From the NCBI GenBank assembly GCA_003454335.1, contig DMKK01000119.1:2704-8029 (forward strand): 5,326 nt of DNA, written 5' to 3'. The position numbers and the translations under genes were made by a program. This DNA is from Gammaproteobacteria bacterium (lineage in GTDB: Bacteria; Pseudomonadota; Gammaproteobacteria; UBA9214). Under the pieces are notes generated by a model. That model was not told where the DNA came from. It was given only the letters and a program-made list of their open reading frames with translations, and searched no databases. Shown one piece after another: positions 1 to 4,963 of this stretch (position 1 is its first letter; the number at the start of each line of letters is the position of its first letter).

Positions 1-1334
1 TCAATGTAGGCGTCTATCATGTCGTCACTGAAGACACCACCGGCAGTCAGGAATTTGCGGTCAACATCCAGTGATTCCAGTGCCTGGTCCAGCGAACTGC
101 ACACCGTCGGGATTTTCTTCCCCTCTTCCGGCGGCAGGTCATACAGGTCCTTGTCCATGGCATCGCCCGGATCGATCTTGTTCTTGATACCGTCAAGACC
201 TGCCATCATCATGGCAGCAAAACACAGGTACGGATTACCTGCTGAATCCGGGAAGCGCACCTCGACACGACGGCCCTTCGGATTGGATTCAAACGGAATA
301 CGTACGGACGCGGAACGGTTACAGGCCGAGTAGGCCAGCATCACCGGCGCTTCAAAGCCAGGCACCAGGCGCTTGTAGCTGTTGGTGCTGGCATTGGTAA
401 AGGCATTCAGGGCACGGGCGTGCTTGAAGATACCGCCAATATAGTAGAGCGCCTGCTGTGACAGACCGCCGTACTTGTTACCGGTGAAGATGTTCTTGCC
501 GGCCTTGGCAAGCGACTGGTGCACATGCATGCCACTGCCGTTGTCACCGACTATCGGTTTGGGCATAAAGGTTGCCGTCTTGCCGTAGCCGTGAGCGACA
601 TTGTGCACCACGTACTTGAGGATCTGGTTCTGGTCGGCACGTGCCACCAGGGTATCGAAACGGGTACCGATTTCGCACTGGCCGGCCGTTGCCACTTCGT
701 GGTGGTGCACTTCGACAGAAACACCCATCTCCTCGAGTGCCAGACACATCGCTCCACGCAGATCGTGCAGGGAATCCACCGGCGGTACCGGGAAATAACC
801 ACCCTTCACGGTTGGACGGTGACCGATGTTACCGTCTTCGTAAACACGCTCGGCATTCCAGGAGGCTTCCTCGGAATCTACCTTGCAGAAGGAACCGCTC
901 ATGTCGGCGCCCCAGCGTACGTCATCCAGCACGAAGAATTCCGGCTCCGGGCCAAAGAATGCCGTATCACCAATCTTGGTGGATTTCAGGTAGGCCTCGG
1001 CACGCTTGGCAATAGAACGCGGATCGCGATCATAGCCCTGCATGGTGGAGGGCTCGAGGATGTCACACCGTATAATTATTGTCGGCTCATCACTGAACAG
1101 ATCCATTACAGCCGTGGTCGTATCAGGCATCAGGACCATGTCCGATTCATTAATGCCTTTCCAGCCGGCAATACTGGAGCCATCAAACATCTTGCCTTCC
1201 TTGAAGAAGTCGGACTTCACTATGCTGGCAGGGATCGTTACATGTTGTTCTTTACCGATGGTGTCGGTGAAACGCAGGTCAACGTATTTAGCACCGTTGT
1301 CCTTCATCATCTTCATTACTTTGGTTGCAGACAT
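1..1334 (-). CDS. glnA: Type I glutamine synthetase, adenylylated form (C-terminus cut by window edge)
   Basis: Makes glutamine from glutamate, ammonia and ATP in the cytoplasm as a dodecamer; it is the central ammonium-assimilation enzyme. The reading frame is open from ATG at 1334 to the left edge, 444 complete codons. About 25 residues are missing, judging from the 469-residue E. coli protein. Landmarks fall at E. coli positions without indels: the N-terminal FDGSS motif, GPEPEFF with metal-binding Glu130 and Glu132, the NGSGMHVHQ loop, the NPKGRRVEVR segment, and the KDLYDLPPEE adenylylation loop. Its tyrosine codon (141-143) is residue 398 counting Met, equal to the classical Tyr397. This implies control by a GlnE-type adenylyltransferase (known for the family, not seen here). 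The start is fixed by a strong GGAGGA six bases upstream and by the conserved N-terminus. Transcription probably depends on NtrC and sigma-54. The visible frame shows no frameshift or stop. Confidence 0.98.
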   Translation of the reverse strand, partial: MSATKVMKMMKDNGAKYVDLRFTDTIGKEQHVTIPASIVKSDFFKEGKMFDGSSIAGWKGINESDMVLMPDTTTAVMDLFSDEPTIIIRCDILEPSTMQGYDRDPRSIAKRAEAYLKSTKIGDTAFFGPEPEFFVLDDVRWGADMSGSFCKVDSEEASWNAERVYEDGNIGHRPTVKGGYFPVPPVDSLHDLRGAMCLALEEMGVSVEVHHHEVATAGQCEIGTRFDTLVARADQNQILKYVVHNVAHGYGKTATFMPKPIVGDNGSGMHVHQSLAKAGKNIFTGNKYGGLSQQALYYIGGIFKHARALNAFTNASTNSYKRLVPGFEAPVMLAYSACNRSASVRIPFESNPKGRRVEVRFPDSAGNPYLCFAAMMMAGLDGIKNKIDPGDAMDKDLYDLPPEEGKKIPTVCSSLDQALESLDVDRKFLTAGGVFSDDMIDAYI

Positions 1335-1340
1335 TACCAC

Positions 1341-1346
1341 TCCTCC
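1341..1346 (-). promoter_or_regulatory. Ribosome binding site of glnA
   Basis: On the minus strand this reads GGAGGA, with six bases before the ATG at 1334. It is a near-perfect Shine-Dalgarno sequence and supports this ATG as the start. It fits a gene that is strongly expressed under nitrogen limitation. Confidence 0.85.
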
Positions 1347-1373
1347 AAATCAATTTACGCAAAGGTTACACGC

Positions 1374-1394
1374 CGTCGCTGCAAAACAACGACG
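1374..1394 (-). other. Stem-loop in the glnA leader
   Basis: The minus strand reads CGTCGTTG, loop TTTTG, CAGCGACG. As RNA this is an 8-bp stem with a single G-U wobble and a 5-base loop. It lies between the predicted start of transcription (about 1424) and the ribosome binding site. There is no T-tract after it, so it is not a standard intrinsic terminator. A role in mRNA stability or in protein or small-RNA binding is possible but unproven. Confidence 0.5.
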
Positions 1395-1434
1395 TACTGA
1401 AAATTCTTGCTGCTTATACTTGCTTTAAAAAGAA

Positions 1435-1450
1435 CGCACGAATTATGCCA
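1435..1450 (-). promoter_or_regulatory. Sigma-54 (-24/-12) promoter of glnA
   Basis: The minus strand reads TGGCATAATTCGTGCG. Compared with the sigma-54 consensus TGGCAC-N5-TTGCW, the invariant GG and GC doublets are present with exactly 10 bases between them. The -24 half matches five of six bases; the -12 half is weaker (GTGC for TTGC). The spacing predicts initiation near position 1424, at an A on the minus strand, giving a leader of about 90 nt. Two NtrC-like sites lie upstream at about -99 and -129, close to the arrangement known for E. coli glnAp2 (about -108 and -140). The context makes this assignment stronger than the motif alone. Confidence 0.8.
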
Positions 1451-1460
1451 CGACAGGCTT

Positions 1461-1487
1461 TACTGGCAAACCAGTGTAAGTTCACAC
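1461..1487. other. Two adjacent inverted repeats between the promoter and the NtrC sites
   Basis: ACTGG-CAAA-CCAGT (1461-1474) is a perfect inverted repeat with 5-bp arms. It abuts the imperfect palindrome GTGTAAGTTCACAC (1474-1487). They lie about 37 to 63 bp upstream of the predicted initiation point, in the stretch where E. coli glnA carries weaker NtrC sites. Neither resembles an NtrC site closely. They could bind an additional regulator; I cannot name one. Confidence 0.35.
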
Positions 1488-1514
1488 CTTTACCAACATT
1501 GTCAAACAGGAAAA

Positions 1515-1531
1515 CGCGCCATTATAGTGCA
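1515..1531 (-). promoter_or_regulatory. NtrC-like enhancer site, proximal
   Basis: The minus strand reads TGCACTATAATGGCGCG, resembling the NtrC site pattern TGCACY-N5-GGTGCA. The left half is exact and the right half is degenerate (GGCGCG). Its centre is about 99 bp upstream of the predicted sigma-54 start and 30 bp from the second site, roughly three helical turns, so both would face the same side of the DNA. Confidence 0.7.
1521..1526 (-). promoter_or_regulatory. Possible sigma-70 -10 box inside the NtrC site
   Basis: A perfect TATAAT on the minus strand lies within the proximal NtrC-like site. No convincing -35 hexamer is found 16-18 bases upstream. In E. coli the secondary sigma-70 promoter glnAp1 also overlaps an NtrC site and is repressed by NtrC, so an equivalent here is plausible by analogy but weakly supported. 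Confidence 0.35.
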
Positions 1532-1544
1532 ATGACCAACAGAC

Positions 1545-1561
1545 GGCACCAGGTCGGTGCT
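1545..1561 (-). promoter_or_regulatory. NtrC-like enhancer site, distal
   Basis: The minus strand reads AGCACCGACCTGGTGCC, with perfect GCACC/GGTGC arms separated by five bases. This is close to the strong NtrC sites of enterobacterial glnA. Its centre is about 129 bp upstream of the predicted start. It begins 3 bp after the stop codon of the transporter gene. The same dyad could be mistaken for a terminator hairpin, but no T-tract follows. Confidence 0.78.
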
Positions 1562-1564
1562 TTA

Positions 1565-2722
1565 TTACGACTGATAATAGACGCACACGCCCCCGATATC
1601 TTCAGCCTTGAGTGCCGCCTCGCGAATCATCGCGGATAACTCAGCAGTCTTTTCAGGGCCCATCCCGTTCAGGGGCAGAAAGACATCCACCTGTACCTCC
1701 CCATCCAGGTAATGCAGTACCACCTTGTCGATCCCTGTCCCGAAATCCATATCCTGCCACTGCTCCCCAAGCCGTCGCAGAATTTCATCCCGCAGGGGCA
1801 GAAGATCACCGGGGGAGGCCAGTTCATCATCCTCCGGATCGATATGTACAGTGACATCAGACACATCCTCATTGGTATCTATCAGCCTCCTGCGTACTGT
1901 TTCACCGATCTGATGTCCCTCTGATACGCTTAATGCAGGATCAACCAGAATATGCACATCTGCCAGTACATCATTGCCACTATGGCGCGTGCGCAGCATG
2001 TGGCAGGCACGCACGCCATTAACAGACATGATGGTGTTGCGTATCTCGGCGACCTGCTCGGGTTCCAGCGCAGTATCAATTAACTCCTGCAAGCTCTTCC
2101 ATAGCAGGTCCCAGCCGATTTTTGCAATCATCAGCGCGACCACCACCGCCGCCACGGCATCGAGAGAGGAAAAACCGGCCATGGTGCCGACCACACCAAT
2201 AACCACAACAATCGAGGAAATCGCATCGCTGCGACTGTGCCAGGCATTGGCGAGCAACATCTTTGAACGCAGACGGCGCGCCGCACGTGCCGTGTACTGG
2301 TAGATGATCTCCTTCGAAACCACCGACACCAGTGCCACCACCAGTGCCAGTATGCCTGGATGCAACAGCAGCTCCGGATCCAGCAGACGACGCACGGCGT
2401 CATAACTGATACCGATGGCAACCAGCACCAGAGAAATGCCCAGCACCACCGTCGCCACCGTCTCGATACGACCATGCCCGTACGGATGCTCCACATCTGC
2501 TTTACGGTGTGCATGTTTCGCGGCAAACAGCACCAGAAAATCGGTCGCCAGATCTGAAAAGGAATGAATGCCGTCAGCAATAAGTGCCTGTGAGCCGGCA
2601 GCAAGACCCACAACAATTTTGGCCACACCCAGCAACAAATCGACGCCAGCGCCCACCAGCGTCACGACGCGGATATCCCGGTAACGTGCGTCGTGCGGAT
2701 CGGGCAGGTGTGTATGACTCAT
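1565..2722 (-). CDS. CDF-family divalent cation transporter with extended C-terminus
   Basis: Predicted inner-membrane cation/proton antiporter of the cation diffusion facilitator family (FieF/YiiP relatives), 385 residues. Six hydrophobic helices lie at about 18-40, 46-67, 88-108, 121-141, 166-184 and 186-205. The membrane metal site is visible as His53-x3-Asp57 in helix 2 and His162-x3-Asp166 in helix 5. YiiP has Asp-x3-Asp in helix 2, so the H/D pairing here resembles zinc-type CDFs. The HPYGHGRIE loop (79-87) is typical of the family. The cytoplasmic domain (about 214-295) has RTRHSG, DVHILVD and VHIDP, carrying His241, His257, His293 and Asp295 at or near dimer-site positions. About 90 further residues (296-385) exceed the usual length of about 300 and look like a second, degenerate copy of that domain. 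The start ATG lies 3 bp after the sulfur-carrier stop codon with no clear ribosome binding site, suggesting translational coupling. Zn, Fe, Mn or another metal remains open. Confidence 0.93.
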   Translation of the reverse strand: MSHTHLPDPHDARYRDIRVVTLVGAGVDLLLGVAKIVVGLAAGSQALIADGIHSFSDLATDFLVLFAAKHAHRKADVEHPYGHGRIETVATVVLGISLVLVAIGISYDAVRRLLDPELLLHPGILALVVALVSVVSKEIIYQYTARAARRLRSKMLLANAWHSRSDAISSIVVVIGVVGTMAGFSSLDAVAAVVVALMIAKIGWDLLWKSLQELIDTALEPEQVAEIRNTIMSVNGVRACHMLRTRHSGNDVLADVHILVDPALSVSEGHQIGETVRRRLIDTNEDVSDVTVHIDPEDDELASPGDLLPLRDEILRRLGEQWQDMDFGTGIDKVVLHYLDGEVQVDVFLPLNGMGPEKTAELSAMIREAALKAEDIGGVCVYYQS

Positions 2723-2725
2723 AAA

Positions 2726-2962
2726 TCAGCTACCGGAAGCGCCAACACGAATACTGATGGCAATCTCATATTCCTGTTCATTGATATCACATACCTCGTG
2801 CCCGTGAACCCGGCACCAGGCCGGAATATCATGGACAACACCCGGGTCGGTGCACAATACCTGTACTGCATCACCCGGTTGCAGTTTCTCGACAGCATCC
2901 TGTGTCCTGATGACGGGTAGCGGGCAGAGCAGGTGGCGTGCATCGACGACTGTGGCACTCAT
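2726..2962 (-). CDS. TusA/SirA-family sulfur carrier protein
   Basis: Small (78-residue) cytoplasmic sulfur-relay protein. The family accepts a persulfide on a conserved cysteine and hands it to thiolation or sulfur-oxidation enzymes. The signature LLCPLPVIRT places the active Cys at residue 13. TDPGVVHDIPAWCRVHGHEV (39-58) matches the second conserved block of TusA, in which a TDP/DDP turn is followed by a DIP helix. Extra cysteines occur at 37, 50 and 58. The ATG overlaps the upstream PP-loop gene's stop by 4 bp (ATGA), and the downstream transporter starts 3 bp after its stop, so it sits inside an operon. This coupling to a PP-loop enzyme suggests it is that enzyme's dedicated sulfur donor. 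Whether it is the housekeeping TusA for mnm5s2U or a paralogue cannot be decided here; no TusBCDE genes are nearby. Confidence 0.9.
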   Translation of the reverse strand: MSATVVDARHLLCPLPVIRTQDAVEKLQPGDAVQVLCTDPGVVHDIPAWCRVHGHEVCDINEQEYEIAISIRVGASGS

Positions 2963-4002
2963 ATGTACCAGCCTGCAGGAATTTCATCTGTGGGTAGCGG
3001 CACCACGTCAAGGCTATGAGTGGCAGCACCCTTCCCGTTCACTTCAATGGTCACCCGCTCGGCATCACGCCCCTGGCTGAAACGCGCCGTGAGGCGTGCG
3101 GCCAGCTCGATGTCAGCCGGCGAAATCTCTCCATCAAGCAGTACCAGCGGACCGCTATGGCTGGTGGGCAGCATGTGCACAAAGCGCTTTCTGTAACCTT
3201 CCAGAAAGCGATTTTCACCCTCTTCACGGCCCACAATAATTTTAAAATTTGGCCGCGGCCGCAGATGTCGGCCCACCTTCAGTAACATGATGTCATCGAG
3301 ATCATATTCACGGGTGCCGCGGGTAGCCCATAAATCTGCCAGCTTCACGGAGTACTGCCTGTCTGTTAAAAAACAGCAGCCTCCTGCCGGTTGGGCATAA
3401 TCCTCAAACCCAAACTGTTTTGCCAGTGCCATTTGTGGTTTGCGTGAACGGCCGTTGAAGCCAAACATTCGCTCACGATCCAGCCAGCCTTCGGTCTCCG
3501 GCAAGGTGGGCGGTAAATTCCTTGCGCACAGGGGACGCACCAGCCGGTCACCGACACCCGAGTCACGCGCGATCACCGGCATGGTGTCCTTGCGTTGCGA
3601 CATGGGCCGCTGACCGATCACTTCACCGGTAATAATAAAATCAAAGTCGTGCGCTTCCATCCATTCACGTGCCTTGTGCACCATGAAGATCTTGCAATCA
3701 AGACAGGGATTGAGATTCGCGCCGTAACCGTGCGCGGGGTTGATCACAATATCCTTGTATTCCTCGATGATGTCGATGATGTGCAACTTGATGCCCAGCT
3801 GCTCGGCCGACCACAGGGCGTTATTACGCTTGGGCCGGGCGCGATCCTTTTTGCGAATGGCATGCGTATGCCCTTCAACACAAAAGCCGGTATAAAAATT
3901 GATCCCCTCGACATGCACACCCTGCTCCATCACCACACGAGTGGCTAGCAAGGAATCAAGTCCGCCGGAAATCAGCGCAACAGCTTTGGGTTTTTGAGGC
4001 AT
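2959..4002 (-). CDS. MnmA/ThiI-like PP-loop ATPase with NFACT-R-like C-terminus, probable RNA thiolation enzyme
   Basis: The 347-residue protein begins with an N-type PP-loop ATPase domain: ALISGGLDSLLATRV holds SGGLDS at 12-17, the adenylating motif of tRNA thiolases. Residues 98-103 read NPCLDC (Cys100, Cys103). Residues 206-212 read AGGCCFL (Cys209, Cys210). These match the positions of the two catalytic cysteines of MnmA. GEVIGQRPMSQ (126-136) is another conserved PP-loop family block. The region from about 240 to 347 (LLKVGRHLRPRPNFKIIVGR, then LVLLDGEISPADIELAARL) resembles the NFACT-R RNA-binding domain. There is no rhodanese or THUMP domain, unlike ThiI. It is followed with 4-bp overlap by a TusA-like carrier, consistent with persulfide delivery. 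I infer RNA thiolation; the target base is unknown. Database names for such proteins vary (thiouridylase, ThiI-like). No strong ribosome binding site precedes the ATG, but the PP-loop position fixes the start well. Confidence 0.85.
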   Translation of the reverse strand: MPQKPKAVALISGGLDSLLATRVVMEQGVHVEGINFYTGFCVEGHTHAIRKKDRARPKRNNALWSAEQLGIKLHIIDIIEEYKDIVINPAHGYGANLNPCLDCKIFMVHKAREWMEAHDFDFIITGEVIGQRPMSQRKDTMPVIARDSGVGDRLVRPLCARNLPPTLPETEGWLDRERMFGFNGRSRKPQMALAKQFGFEDYAQPAGGCCFLTDRQYSVKLADLWATRGTREYDLDDIMLLKVGRHLRPRPNFKIIVGREEGENRFLEGYRKRFVHMLPTSHSGPLVLLDGEISPADIELAARLTARFSQGRDAERVTIEVNGKGAATHSLDVVPLPTDEIPAGWYI

Positions 4003-4173
4003 AACAGGAACAACGGGTAACCGTGTGGATTTCAGTGCAACCGGGTGGAGCGCGCCTGCAGATCCGGGATCGTAGTACGAAGCCGCGTCCTGCCGAGGCG
4101 CCCGTTTCAGGCTGCACCCGTCAAATACCCGGGGATTCTACCGCATCTGCTGCCGGGTAGATAACACAGTGAT
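4003..4173. other. Structured intergenic region before the PP-loop gene
   Basis: This 171-bp gap carries no convincing ORF, tRNA or known RNA motif but is rich in dyad symmetry. CGGGTG (4042-4047) pairs with CACCCG (4115-4120). Nested inside, GCGCCTGCAG (4052-4061) pairs with CTGC-cg-AGGCGC (4090-4101), a 10-bp stem with a 2-base bulge. At the tip are two overlapping odd palindromes, GATCCGGGATC (4061-4071) and TCGTAGTACGA (4070-4080). It could be the structured leader of the PP-loop mRNA, an unannotated small RNA on either strand, or an operator region. No clear sigma-70 promoter is visible on the minus strand. Confidence 0.5.
4126..4159 (-). terminator. Possible weak terminator after the 188-residue gene
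   Basis: On the minus strand TACCCGG (4159-4153) and CCGGGTA (4132-4126) form a perfect 7-bp stem around a 20-base loop, followed by only TTT. It starts 14 bp after the stop codon at 4174. The long loop and short T-run make efficient intrinsic termination doubtful. It may instead be an mRNA-end stabilising hairpin or part of the larger structured region. Confidence 0.3.
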
Positions 4174-4740
4174 TCAGTGCTTTTCCGTGGTTACGGCAAC
4201 GGGAATGGAATTACCTTCAGCGCAGACCTGCTGGTAACAGCGGCGGCTACCGGTCTCCAGCCAGAAATCCATGGCCTGCAGCGGCGTCAGGGCGGCTGCG
4301 CCCCCCAGTCCGCGCATGGCATGCAGGATATCCACCAGCACGATAAACGTGTCCGACAGATGACCGTAGACCGAGGACCAGCCACGATCCAGGCCATCCG
4401 ACAATTGCCGGTATGAGGCGCGACCGATATTGACAAAGTAGCTGATGCGTACCAGGCGACGTTCGGCCAGCTGCGGAAACAGTCCGGAGAACAGCAGGCA
4501 ATGATCACCTACCTCACGCAGCATGCCGGCACGCTGCTCGCCATGCAGCGCCTGTGAATTAAGATAATCTTCGGCCATGATGCGAGCCATACACTCCGGC
4601 TTGCTGGCGAAACGCATTAGCAGGAACACCAGATAGCTTTCCAGCGATTCCTCAAGGTGCCGTTCACAGACTGACTGTGCCTCATGCACCAATGCCTGCC
4701 ACTGGGCCTGCGGGGTAGGTTCGAGAATTAGCCGGGACAT
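4174..4740 (-). CDS. Unrecognised helical protein, 188 residues
   Basis: I cannot assign a function. The protein is rich in leucine, alanine and arginine, with no signal peptide and no clear membrane span, so it is probably cytoplasmic and mostly alpha-helical. Features that look constrained are SLESYLVFLLMRF (32-44), the central GDHCLLFSGLFPQ (78-90), and ISYFVNIGRASYRQLS (99-114). Cysteines at 25, 50, 81, 168 and 173 are scattered and do not form a metal-binding pattern. The start is well supported by GGAGG six bases upstream. It lies divergent from glyQ and 171 bp upstream of the PP-loop gene on the same strand, so it could share that transcript. The style resembles conserved proteobacterial proteins of unknown function. 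Codon use and coherent reading frame make it a real gene. Confidence 0.8.
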   Translation of the reverse strand: MSRLILEPTPQAQWQALVHEAQSVCERHLEESLESYLVFLLMRFASKPECMARIMAEDYLNSQALHGEQRAGMLREVGDHCLLFSGLFPQLAERRLVRISYFVNIGRASYRQLSDGLDRGWSSVYGHLSDTFIVLVDILHAMRGLGGAAALTPLQAMDFWLETGSRRCYQQVCAEGNSIPVAVTTEKH

Positions 4741-4963
4741 GCTTTTCCTCCAACCGGGATAGTAATTATGTGTCGACCGCCCGTCACGGCGGCTTAAACA
4801 GCTTGCTACACCCTCCGACTACCACATTTACCATATGGACACGCGGCTTGTCACGAAAGTGCCCCGGAAACAGGGCCCGGTTCGCAGCCGTGGGGAAATT
4901 TACAGCACCGCACGTTATACTGTCCGGCTTGCATACTGCTTGCCTAACAAGTGAAAACAAACC
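4741..4963. other. Divergent intergenic region between the 188-residue gene and glyQ
   Basis: This 223-bp region must hold promoters for both directions, but I see no clear one. For glyQ, TATACT at 4916-4921 is a fair -10 candidate, giving a leader of about 35 nt, yet no -35 match lies 16-18 bases upstream. For the minus direction, GTGACA (4853-4848) followed by an 18-base spacer and TAAATG is a weak candidate. CCGCC-cgtcac-GGCGG (4777-4792) forms a 5-bp hairpin without a T-tract, close to the minus-strand gene's start. Short ORFs here overlap the glyQ start in other frames and lack ribosome binding sites. Confidence 0.4.
4747..4751 (-). promoter_or_regulatory. Ribosome binding site of the 188-residue gene
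   Basis: GGAGG on the minus strand, six bases before the ATG at 4740. It supports this start codon and the reality of the gene. Confidence 0.8.

Noticed and set aside
519..1400. 293-codon open frame on the plus strand opposite glnA
   Set aside because: It is antisense to the unmistakable glnA frame, has no good ribosome binding site and no recognisable protein motif. Long antisense frames are a common by-product of biased codon use in conserved genes.
1545..1561. Dyad after the transporter stop codon read as an intrinsic terminator
   Set aside because: The arms are only 5 bp and no T-run follows. The sequence and position fit an NtrC site much better.
2131..2628. 165-codon alternative frame on the minus strand inside the transporter gene
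   Set aside because: Its Trp- and Cys-rich translation is typical of a shifted frame. The CDF frame carries all the family motifs through the same region.
3595..3948. 117-codon plus-strand frame opposite the PP-loop gene
   Set aside because: It lies antisense to the conserved NPCLDC and neighbouring PP-loop regions, and no independent motif is seen.
4003..4173. A tRNA, 4.5S RNA or 6S RNA gene in the gap
   Set aside because: No T-loop GTTCRA motif, no 4.5S conserved tetraloop region and no recognisable 6S pattern was found on either strand.
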